Positions 56,156 through 64,000 of a DNA stretch of 64,000 nucleotides are shown piece after piece (within the stretch, counting starts at the first letter, position 1; every line of letters starts with the position of its first letter). A model generated the notes under the pieces. It was not told the DNA's origin. It made no database searches and saw only the letters and a list, made by a program, of their open reading frames with translations. Origin of the DNA: Chromobacterium subtsugae (GTDB lineage: Bacteria > Pseudomonadota > Gammaproteobacteria > Burkholderiales > Chromobacteriaceae). The translations under genes were made by a program, and so were the position numbers. The DNA lies in contig NZ_JYKA01000019.1 in NCBI RefSeq assembly GCF_001676875.1, positions 1 to 64,000 on the forward strand, read 5' to 3'.

Positions 56156-57625
56156 TCAGCGGCTGGCGGCGGGGCGCAGCAGCAGCATGCGGTCCTTCAT
56201 CACCGGGAATTCCGCCGCCTTGGCGTAAGCGGCGGAGACCGCGGCCGGCAGGCTGGCGTAGTCGCGCTGCTCGGTGACGATGAAGCTGCCGGGGTGGGCG
56301 GCAAGCAAGGCGGCCAGGGCCTCCGGTTTGGCGGTGGTGCGTACTTTGCCCTGGCTGTAGAACTCGGCGGAGAATTCGCGGCGGCTGTCCCAGTAGATCA
56401 GGATGGCGGCGGCCGCGGGGCTTTGTTGCTGCCAAGCGGCGATCACCGGTTTCTGGGTGCGGAAGTATTTGGCGCCATCGTAGCGCTGCAGGCCGATGCC
56501 GGCCAGCACCAGAATGCCGGACGACAGCGCCAGCCAGGGCAGCGCGCGGCCGGCGCGCTCGCCACGGCCGCGGCGCCACAATTCGGCCATCAGCAGTGCC
56601 GCGCCGGGCAGCATCGGCAGCGAGTACGGGAAAATGATGTTGCCGGACAAGGTGAAGAACAGCAGCGTCATCACCGTCCACAGCGAGAGGTACAGCAGCC
56701 AGCCATCGTTCTCGCCGGCGCGGACGATGGCCGGCAGCCGGCGCGCCTGGCTAGCCAGCCAGGCCAGCATGGCGATCGACCACGGGAACAGCGCGCCGAA
56801 GGCGTAGGGCCAGATCATGCCGCGCGGGGTGGCGTGGGCGAAGCCGTATTTGTCGCCTTTCCAGCCGGAGTCGAGGAAGCGGCTGACGTGTTCGCCCATG
56901 ATGAAGTAGTTGAGGAAGCCCGGGGTGCGGATTTCAGCCCAGACATACCAGGGCAGGGCGATGGCGGCGGCCAGCAGCGTGCCAGAGATCCACGGCAGCT
57001 CGGTCCATAGCCGTTTCCATTCGTTGCGGATCAGCACCCAGAAGAAGATGGGCATGCCCACCAGCACCACGTCCAGCGGCCCCTTGGCCAGGAGGCCAAG
57101 CCCAAGGCCGACGAAGAAGGCGTAGCGCCAGGCCTTGCCGCCGCCGTGCAGCGCATGCCAGAAGGCGACCTGGCTCAGCGTGACGCAGAACAGCAGCGAT
57201 GGGTCGGTCATCACGGTGCCGGCGGCGCCGTAGAACAGCAGGCCGCCGCCCAGCAGCAGCGCGGCGGCGGTGGCGGCTTCGTCGCCGCCGCGGCGGCGCA
57301 TCAGGCCGGCGGTCAGCCACAGCGCGCCCAGCGCCAGCAGCAGCGCCGGCAGGCGGGCGGCGAATTCATTGACGCCGAACAGCCCCATGCTGGCCGCCGA
57401 CAGCCAGGTGGACAGCGGCGGCTTGGCCCAGAACGGCACGCCGTAGTCGTGCAGCGGCGTCACCCAGTTGCCGGTTTCCAGCATCTTGCGGGCGATTTCG
57501 GCGTAGCGCGCCTCGGTGGTGTCGGTCAGCGGAATGGCCCACAGCGCCGCGAGGCGTATCAACAGCAGGGCGATCAGCGCGTAAACGGCGTGTTTCCGCC
57601 AATTGGAGCTTGCAGCGTTTTTCAT
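56156..57625 (-). CDS. GT-C glycosyltransferase of the ArnT/FlmK type
   Basis: This 489-aa inner-membrane enzyme has about 10-12 transmembrane helices. The first periplasmic loop motif DTTEARYAEIARKMLE is the conserved Asp/Glu catalytic region of ArnT. KPPLSTWL and the GPLD segment are also typical. ArnT-type enzymes move an amino sugar from undecaprenyl phosphate to lipid A. It is first in the four-gene operon with GT2, GtrA and deacetylase. Lipid A as acceptor is inferred. Confidence 0.85.
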   Translation of the reverse strand: MKNAASSNWRKHAVYALIALLLIRLAALWAIPLTDTTEARYAEIARKMLETGNWVTPLHDYGVPFWAKPPLSTWLSAASMGLFGVNEFAARLPALLLALGALWLTAGLMRRRGGDEAATAAALLLGGGLLFYGAAGTVMTDPSLLFCVTLSQVAFWHALHGGGKAWRYAFFVGLGLGLLAKGPLDVVLVGMPIFFWVLIRNEWKRLWTELPWISGTLLAAAIALPWYVWAEIRTPGFLNYFIMGEHVSRFLDSGWKGDKYGFAHATPRGMIWPYAFGALFPWSIAMLAWLASQARRLPAIVRAGENDGWLLYLSLWTVMTLLFFTLSGNIIFPYSLPMLPGAALLMAELWRRGRGERAGRALPWLALSSGILVLAGIGLQRYDGAKYFRTQKPVIAAWQQQSPAAAAILIYWDSRREFSAEFYSQGKVRTTAKPEALAALLAAHPGSFIVTEQRDYASLPAAVSAAYAKAAEFPVMKDRMLLLRPAASR

Positions 57626-57706
57626 CCAGAGTCTTGTTTCAGAGCGCGATTGTTCCGGCGCAAGGCTATCACAGAGCGGGCCCGGCGTCTGCCCCGCGCC
57701 GGAACG

Positions 57707-57731
57707 CAAAACGCCACCCGAAGGTGGCGTT
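57707..57731 (-). terminator. Rho-independent terminator of the POT transporter
   Basis: On the minus strand AACGCCACC-TTCG-GGTGGCGTT, a 9-bp stem with a UUCG-type tetraloop and trailing T residues. It lies 20 bp after the transporter stop. Confidence 0.85.
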
Positions 57732-57750
57732 GGCGCGATCAGGCGATACC

Positions 57751-59127
<1,377 letters not shown>

Positions 59128-59506
59128 AGAGATTTTTCCTTGTGTGACTTGAGACATCGCCTCAACGAGCGGTGTTGTTGTTTTTTATGTATGCCTTGGA
59201 TTTTGTAGGCAGCGCACGATCATATCGACTAAATGTTGAGATGTGAAAATTTTTTTAGCGAATTGTTAATTACATTGTAATAATTAGAGCATTTGCCTTG
59301 TTTTTTTGATGATTTTTATTGGGCGATTTAATTGGTTGCCATGCTTTTTCTTCATGATGGCTATCGTTTACTGTATACAATTGATTGGTCAATACCTTTT
59401 CTGTATCGATATTCCACGGTTGAATGTCTGTCGCGGCGCGGCTATCTTGGGCTGACAGGCCCGCTCGATTAGGGCCGGTTTTCCGCCAACGGCCCAAGGC
59501 GCAGCG
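59128..59506. promoter_or_regulatory. AT-rich regulatory region between POT transporter and tna leader
   Basis: This 379-bp region is AT-rich and has no gene. It holds short inverted repeats such as ATTACA-T-TGTAAT (near 59269-59281) and a TGTGA half-site near 59239. Promoters for both divergent genes must lie here; catabolite (CRP) control is plausible from the half-site but not established. Confidence 0.4.
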
Positions 59507-59614
59507 ATGAATATTCCGCCCTTTGCTTGCCCGGCGCAGACCCTGCATGGGGGGCCGCGCCCCAATTGGTACACCCTCGACATCATCCTGACGTTCGACT
59601 TTCCGCGCGCCTGA
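59507..59614 (+). CDS. tnaC: TnaC-like tryptophanase leader peptide
   Basis: This 35-aa short gene has AAGG 7 nt before the ATG. Its C-terminal part NWYTLDIILTFDFPRA has Trp21, Asp25 and Pro33 at the spacing W-x3-D-x7-P of TnaC leaders in E. coli and Proteus (W12, D16, P24 in E. coli). As in Proteus, Pro is followed by two residues before the stop. In E. coli, tryptophan stalls the ribosome on TnaC and blocks Rho, letting tnaA be transcribed. It ends 87 bp before tnaA, with a C-rich stretch between. Confidence 0.8.
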   Translation: MNIPPFACPAQTLHGGPRPNWYTLDIILTFDFPRA

Positions 59615-59660
59615 GCGCTCCTTCGCCGGTCTTCCCCTTTTCCCCGGTTTCAGCGCGGAT
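59615..59660 (+). promoter_or_regulatory. C-rich, G-poor rut-like segment
   Basis: Right after the leader stop, 59615-59652 has 17 C, 13 T, 7 G and 1 A, with pyrimidine runs CTTCCCC and TTTTCCCC. Such unstructured C>G RNA is what Rho binds. Its place between tnaC and tnaA matches the rut site of the E. coli tna operon. Confidence 0.55.
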
Positions 59661-59701
59661 GTCCGCGCGCGCCGCCGCGCGCCCGCGCAAGGAGACGCAC
59701 C

Positions 59702-61090
59702 ATGGCACGACGCATTCCCGAGCCCTACCGCATCAAGATGGTGGAGCCCATCCACCAGACCACTCCGCAATACCGCCGCCAAGCGCTGGACGCCGCCGGC
59801 TGGAATCCCTTTTTGCTCCGCTCCGAAGACGTGTACATCGACCTGCTGACCGATAGCGGCACCGGCGCGATGTCAGACCGGCAATGGGCCGGCCTGATGA
59901 CCGGCGACGAAGCCTATGCCGGCAGCCGCAGTTTTTTCCGCCTGGCCGACACCGTGCGGGAGTTGTTCGGCTACGCCCACACCATCCCCACCCACCAGGG
60001 GCGCGGCGCCGAACAGATCCTTTTCCCGGAATTGGTCAAGCGTTGCCGCGGCGCGCGGCCGCTATTCCTGTCCAATTATCATTTCGACACCACCAAGGCC
60101 CACGTCGAGCTGGCCGGCGCGCGGGCGGTCAATGTGCTGACGCCGCAAGCGCTGGACACCGCCGCGCCTTACGACTGGAAGGGCAACTTCGACGTGCCGC
60201 GCCTGGCGGCGATCATCGCCGATGAGGGCGCCGCCAATGTCGCCGGCATCATCGTCACCATCACCTGCAACAGCGCCGGCGGCCAGCCGGTGGCGATGGA
60301 CAATATCCGCGCGGTGGGGAAGCTGGCGCGCGAGCACGGCATTCCGCTGGTCATCGACGCCGCGCGCTTCGCCGAAAACGCCTGGTTCATCCGCGAGCGC
60401 GACCCGGCCTACGCCGGCAGCAGCATCGCCGCCATCGTGCGCGAGATGTTTTCGCATGGCGACATGTTCACCATGTCGGCCAAGAAGGACGCGTTGGTGA
60501 ACATGGGCGGCTTGTGCTGCTTCAAGGACGACGAGGCGCTGTTCCGCGCGGTGCAGGTGAACTGCGTGCCGATGGAGGGCTTCGTCACTTACGGCGGCCT
60601 GGCCGGCCGCGACATGGAGGCATTGGCGATAGGGCTGCGGGAGGGGATGGACGACGCCTTTCTCGGCTACCGCATCGGCCAGGTGGCGTATCTGGGAGAG
60701 CGGCTGCGCGAAGGCGGGGTGCCGATCCAGACCCCGACCGGCGGGCACGCGGTGTTCGTCGACGCCGCGCGCCTGCTGCCGCACATCCCGGCCGAGCGCT
60801 TTCCGGCGCATGCGTTGGCCTGCGAGCTGTATCTGGAGGGCGGGGTGAGGGCGGTGGAGATCGGTTCCTTGCTGCTGGGCCGCAACCCGGCTAGCGGCTT
60901 GCAGGAGCCGTCGCCGTTCGAATTGATGCGGCTGACGGTGCCGCGCCGGGTCTACACCAACGACCATATGGACTACATCGCCGACTGCCTGGTGGAGGTG
61001 AAGCGGCGCGCCGCCGAAGTGCGCGGGCTGGCGTTCGATTACGAGCCGCCGATACTGCGCCACTTCATGGCGCGGCTGAGGCCGGCGTAG
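59702..61090 (+). CDS. tnaA: Tryptophanase (tryptophan indole-lyase)
   Basis: This 462-aa PLP enzyme cleaves tryptophan to indole, pyruvate and ammonia. The PLP lysine is Lys262 in [12 protein letters not shown]. It is closer to tryptophanase than to tyrosine phenol-lyase: His454 in ILRHFMARL (tryptophanase His463; Phe in the phenol-lyase), [11 protein letters not shown] without the phenol-lyase arginine, and [14 protein letters not shown] lies upstream. The TnaC-like leader and rut-like region indicate tryptophan-induced antitermination. No tnaB permease follows; a GST is convergent. Confidence 0.88.
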   Translation: MARRIPEPYRIKMVEPIHQTTPQYRRQALDAAGWNPFLLRSEDVYIDLLTDSGTGAMSDRQWAGLMTGDEAYAGSRSFFRLADTVRELFGYAHTIPTHQGRGAEQILFPELVKRCRGARPLFLSNYHFDTTKAHVELAGARAVNVLTPQALDTAAPYDWKGNFDVPRLAAIIADEGAANVAGIIVTITCNSAGGQPVAMDNIRAVGKLAREHGIPLVIDAARFAENAWFIRERDPAYAGSSIAAIVREMFSHGDMFTMSAKKDALVNMGGLCCFKDDEALFRAVQVNCVPMEGFVTYGGLAGRDMEALAIGLREGMDDAFLGYRIGQVAYLGERLREGGVPIQTPTGGHAVFVDAARLLPHIPAERFPAHALACELYLEGGVRAVEIGSLLLGRNPASGLQEPSPFELMRLTVPRRVYTNDHMDYIADCLVEVKRRAAEVRGLAFDYEPPILRHFMARLRPA

Positions 61091-61138
61091 CGCGGATTGG
61101 CAGAGGCGGCGGCCGAGGCCGTCGCCGTCGGGCAAAGC

Positions 61139-61759
61139 TTACGGCTGCTGCGCTTGCCAGCGCTCGGCCTGTTCGCTGGCGCGCAGCAGGGCGGGGCGAT
61201 CCTTCAGGCCGTTCCAGTAGGCGACCAGCTCCGGCCTGTCGCGCATATTGCCGAACTCGATGCCATAGCCTATGGTGCGGCCGACATACACGTCGGCGGC
61301 GGAAAAACGGTCGCCGGCCAGGTAGCGGCGGCCGGCCACCGCCTTGGCCAGGGTGTCCATCGTCGCCTCGTAGGAGCCGTAGCCGAACATCCGCTGCTGC
61401 TCCGCGCTGGGGATGAAGCCGGCGGCCTGGTTGGTCCAGGCGTGTTCGACGCAGCTGGCGACGAAAAACAGCCAGCGGTAGTAGTCGCCGCGCGCCGCCG
61501 GAGCCGGGGCCAGGCCGGCCTCGGGGAAGGCGTCGGCGAGATAGGCGCAGATGGCCGCGCCTTCGGTGACGATCTGTTCGCCATGGCGGATGGCCGGCAC
61601 CTTGCCCATCGGGTTGACGGCCAGGTATTCGGGCGCCTTCATCGCGGCGCCGTATTCCAGCAGCACCGGGCGGTAGGGCGCGCCCACCTCCTCCAGCATC
61701 CAGTGCACGATATTGGCCCGCGATTGCGGGTTGGTATAGAAGACAAGCTCTTTCGACAT
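61139..61759 (-). CDS. Glutathione S-transferase
   Basis: This 206-aa GST has the N-terminal thioredoxin-like domain (LVFYTNPQSRANIVHWML, with Ser/Arg near the G-site; NPMGKVPAI cis-Pro loop; EGAAICAYL) and an all-alpha C-terminal domain. It conjugates or reduces electrophiles with glutathione in the cytoplasm. It is a single gene convergent with tnaA; substrate unknown. Confidence 0.88.
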   Translation of the reverse strand: MSKELVFYTNPQSRANIVHWMLEEVGAPYRPVLLEYGAAMKAPEYLAVNPMGKVPAIRHGEQIVTEGAAICAYLADAFPEAGLAPAPAARGDYYRWLFFVASCVEHAWTNQAAGFIPSAEQQRMFGYGSYEATMDTLAKAVAGRRYLAGDRFSAADVYVGRTIGYGIEFGNMRDRPELVAYWNGLKDRPALLRASEQAERWQAQQP

Positions 61760-61881
61760 GGACTGGCGCCTTTCTGTGCGGAGATTGCGGCGGGAGCGGA
61801 CATGGCCGGAGAGGGAGCCGGCGCGCGCCGTTCATGCATGATGCATGGCCGGGCGAGGGGCGGCAAGCGCGCGGGAGGGTG

Positions 61882-62457
61882 TCAAATGGCGGTGGCGGGT
61901 TTGCGGATGCGCATGTGGAAGGTGCATTCGCCTATCACATTGAAGAAGTTCTGCACCGCCATGCTGATGTCGCCTTCATTGACCTGGCCGCTGTTGAAGC
62001 GGGTGGCCCAGGGCTCCAGAATCTTCACGTCCGATGACTCCATCACCCAATCCACGCCCAGGTAAACGCCGAGCGGCGTGTTGGAGCTGCCTTCGGCCAT
62101 CCATTGCCGGTTCAGCTCCTGGTTGAACATGTGCAGGCCGGCCGCGGTGATGGGGCGCACATGGGTGGGGTCGGCCAGGTAGTTGTCGCTGCGCGGGTGC
62201 GGCACGATGATGGTGACCAGCGCGCCGGGCGCGCATACCCGGTACAGCTCCTTGATGATGCCGAGATAGGTTGCGCTGCTGGCGCCCAGGTGTTCCAGCA
62301 CATGGCTCATCAGGATCTCGTCCACCGAGTTGTCGTCCCAGGGCCAGGGAAACTGTTCCAGATCCGCCACCAGATCGGGGTGGCAGGCCGCCTGGGAGTC
62401 GACGTTGAGGAAGCCGGGGCGCCGGTCGTGGCCGCAGCCGAGATTGAGTTTGAGCAT
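61882..62457 (-). CDS. Class I SAM-dependent methyltransferase
   Basis: This 191-aa protein has the SAM-binding motif NLGCGHDRRPGFLNVD, the acidic DLEQFPWPWDDNSVDEI motif II and the later motif LMSHVLEHL. It resembles Methyltransf_11 enzymes, including those near sugar or surface-polymer genes. Substrate is unknown. It is divergent from the YbaK/EbsC gene at 62608. Confidence 0.8.
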   Translation of the reverse strand: MLKLNLGCGHDRRPGFLNVDSQAACHPDLVADLEQFPWPWDDNSVDEILMSHVLEHLGASSATYLGIIKELYRVCAPGALVTIIVPHPRSDNYLADPTHVRPITAAGLHMFNQELNRQWMAEGSSNTPLGVYLGVDWVMESSDVKILEPWATRFNSGQVNEGDISMAVQNFFNVIGECTFHMRIRKPATAI

Positions 62458-62607
62458 GCCGATTACCGCTGGAGTCGGGGTGATTGGCAGTGTAGCCGCG
62501 GCCGAGGCCGCCGGCAAAATTTCGCGGCGGCCGGCTTGCGGATGCCAGCTGCCGGCACCATCATCTGGACAATGAGCCGGGCGTGGCCCGGCGAAGGGAG
62601 GGCAGGC

Positions 62608-63084
62608 ATGTTTGAACGTTTGCGGCAGCTGTTGACGGCTGGGGGCGCCCGCTACCGGGTGATCGAGCATCCGGCCGAGGGCAATTCGCGCAAGGTGGCC
62701 GATGTCCGCGGCACCGAGGCGGGTCAGGGGGCCAAGGCGATGCTGTGCAAGGTGGCGGATCAGACCGGCCAATTCGTGCTGGCGGTGCTGCCTGGCGACG
62801 AACGGGTGGATTTCGCCAAGGTGGCCGCCGCCATCGGCGCGCGCAAGGTGAAGCTGGCGGACGCGGCCGAGGCCGAAGCGGCCACCGGCTGCGTGATCGG
62901 CTCGATTCCGCCGTTCAGCTTCAGCCCGGTCATCCGGCTGGTGGTGGATCCGCAGCTGCTGGCGCGTTATTCGGAGATCGCGTTCAACGCCGGCCGGCTG
63001 GACGCGTCCATCGTGCTGAACGGCGACGATTACCGCCGGCTCGCGCAACCGCTGCTGGCCGACATCCGCAAGGAGAGCGCCTGA
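62608..63084 (+). CDS. YbaK/EbsC-family aminoacyl-tRNA deacylase-like protein
   Basis: This 158-aa protein has the YbaK/prolyl-tRNA-synthetase-associated fold (YRVIEHPAEGNSR, MLCKVADQTGQFVLAVLPGD, KVKLADAAEAEAATGCVIGS, and GRLDASI-L). Members hydrolyse mischarged tRNAs, but this subgroup is not characterised. It overlaps the next gene by 1 bp (TGATG), so they are co-expressed. Confidence 0.85.
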   Translation: MFERLRQLLTAGGARYRVIEHPAEGNSRKVADVRGTEAGQGAKAMLCKVADQTGQFVLAVLPGDERVDFAKVAAAIGARKVKLADAAEAEAATGCVIGSIPPFSFSPVIRLVVDPQLLARYSEIAFNAGRLDASIVLNGDDYRRLAQPLLADIRKESA

Positions 63085-63428
63085 TGGCCGGCGCGAGCGA
63101 GCCGCTGGCCGGCTACGCGCGGGCGATCATGGGCGGCGCCGGCGCCGAGCGCATCGTCGGCCGCGAAGATAAGCAGGACAGCTGGCGCGAGGCCGACTGC
63201 GAGGTGACGCTGCGGGAGCGGGTGTACCGCTTCGACAACGGCGTGGCGATCCGCCGCAGCATAGAGGTGGACGATTACCCCAGCGAGCTGGTCTGCGCCG
63301 AGAGCTGGATTACCTATGAAGTATTGGAGCTGGGCGGCTCGCCCGGGATAGAGCCGATGCGCAAGAGTTTCGACAACGGCTGCCGCGAGGCTTTCTGGCT
63401 GCGCTACCACGCGGACCTGTCGATCTGA
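63084..63428 (+). CDS. Conserved hypothetical protein
   Basis: This 114-aa protein has no recognised domain. It is acidic and soluble, with a beta-rich centre (EVTLRERVYRFDNGVAIRRS) and a C-terminal REAFWLRYHADL. AGGAG lies 8 nt upstream and the start overlaps the YbaK/EbsC stop, so it is probably part of the same unit. Function unknown. Confidence 0.65.
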   Translation: MAGASEPLAGYARAIMGGAGAERIVGREDKQDSWREADCEVTLRERVYRFDNGVAIRRSIEVDDYPSELVCAESWITYEVLELGGSPGIEPMRKSFDNGCREAFWLRYHADLSI

Positions 63429-63434
63429 GTCGGC

Positions 63435-64000
63435 TCAATCCGGCGCGGCCAGCCAGGCCTGGTCGAAATCCATCCAGCCGCACTGCGCCAGCGTGACGTC
63501 CTGCAATTGCGGCGCGAACGCCATCGCCTGTTCATGGTGGCGCAGCGGAATCAGGCTGGCTTCCGCCACCAGCGCGCGCGCCAGCGCCTCATAGCCCTGC
63601 CAGCGCCGTTCGGCGTCCGGCTCCATCGCCAGTTGTTGTTCCGCCGCGCGCATTCTGTGCCGGGCCGCCGCTTCCAGCCAGCAGTGGTAGCCGGCGTCCT
63701 GGCACAGCCATTGATAGACGCCGAAATCCACGTCGTCGGCCATCGCTTCGCCGCTTAGCAGCAGGTCGGCGCCGTCCAGCCAGTCGCAGCGGGCGAAGTC
63801 GGGGTAGGGCATCACCGTCAGCTCGATGCGGCAGCCGGCGTCCCGCAACCGGCGCGCCACCGCCTCGGCCAGCTCGATATGGTCGGGCAACTGGTAGGTG
63901 GCCAGCCGCAGCGTCGCCGGCAGCCGAGGCGCCGGCGGCTGGATGGGCGCCGGCCGGTGCCGCCATTGCGGCAGCATGCCCAGCGCCGCTTCGCCGGGCA
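63435..64000 (-). CDS. SgrR-like regulator, C-terminal part (truncated at window edge)
   Basis: This open reading frame runs off the 3' edge of the window; at least 188 residues are seen, with no stop to base 64000. The sequence (LRLATYQLPDHIELAEAV, ADLLLSGEAMADDVDFGVYQ, ending MDFDQAWLA) matches the C-terminal solute-binding domain of SgrR, which activates sugar-phosphate stress genes. The N-terminal HTH domain must lie outside. An SBP_bac_5 transporter subunit is an alternative. Confidence 0.6.
   Translation of the reverse strand, partial: PGEAALGMLPQWRHRPAPIQPPAPRLPATLRLATYQLPDHIELAEAVARRLRDAGCRIELTVMPYPDFARCDWLDGADLLLSGEAMADDVDFGVYQWLCQDAGYHCWLEAAARHRMRAAEQQLAMEPDAERRWQGYEALARALVAEASLIPLRHHEQAMAFAPQLQDVTLAQCGWMDFDQAWLAAPD

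Noticed and set aside
59702-61090. Tyrosine phenol-lyase instead of tryptophanase
   Set aside because: His454 and the AVEIGS segment match tryptophanase, and the upstream TnaC-like leader supports it.

Overview
The window is about 65-67% G+C, gene-dense chromosomal DNA with bacterial operon layout: ATGA overlaps, Shine-Dalgarno sites and GC-hairpin/T-run terminators. Housekeeping proteins (PriA, SecB, GrxC, GpsA, HemE, Mfd, RlmB, ParE, RppH) and accessory genes look betaproteobacterial. Neisseriales, most likely Chromobacterium or a close relative, is the best guess. This comes from protein-level recognition only, without a database search. No rRNA, tRNA, CRISPR array or intact insertion sequence was seen.

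Layout. 1-7.1 kb: inward-rectifier K+ channel, GAF-PAS sensor kinase, pssA, rppH, parE. 7.1-12.1 kb: accessory genes (periplasmic binding proteins, a tandem SDR pair with a divergent LysR regulator, a two-gene chromate transporter). 12.1-19.7 kb: conserved block hemE - (540 bp AT-rich gap with DnaA boxes) - priA - dacB - grxC - secB - SH3 protein - gpsA. 19.8-33 kb: metabolic and transport genes, including a Ubi-type hydroxylase, LysR regulators, a 45-aa small gene coupled to a SnoaL-like protein, an EamA exporter, an exported carbonic-anhydrase-like protein with altered active site, adhE, an amino-acid permease and an aldo-keto reductase. 33-37.5 kb: GGDEF cyclase, DinB protein, two overlapping binding-protein genes, ClpP-like protease. 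37.5-38.7 kb: an islet made of a 664-bp inverted-repeat element with covarying hairpins and a low-GC orphan gene. 38.8-46.6 kb: mfd, a MASE1-PAS-GGDEF-EAL protein, rlmB. 46.6-52.5 kb: cidR/cidAB, a CadR/PbrR-type regulator with its P-type ATPase, a SprA-related protein. 52.6-57.6 kb: thioesterase, pseudouridine synthase, and a four-gene GT-C / GT2 / GtrA / ChbG-YdjC operon that looks like a lipid A hexosamine-modification pathway. 57.7-64 kb: POT peptide transporter, a tryptophanase operon with a recognisable TnaC-type leader peptide and a C-rich rut-like segment, GST, methyltransferase, YbaK/EbsC protein and a truncated SgrR-like gene at the edge.

Most noteworthy: (i) the TnaC-like leader, which keeps the W-x3-D-x7-P register of known TnaC peptides; (ii) the 664-bp element at 37574-38237, whose two arms keep the same hairpins with different, compensating stem sequences; (iii) the GT2-GtrA-deacetylase-GT-C operon; (iv) the hemE-priA gap, which has an oriC-like arrangement of DnaA boxes and an AT-rich stretch; (v) a secreted beta-carbonic-anhydrase homologue that keeps the zinc ligands but has lost the catalytic Asp-Arg pair.
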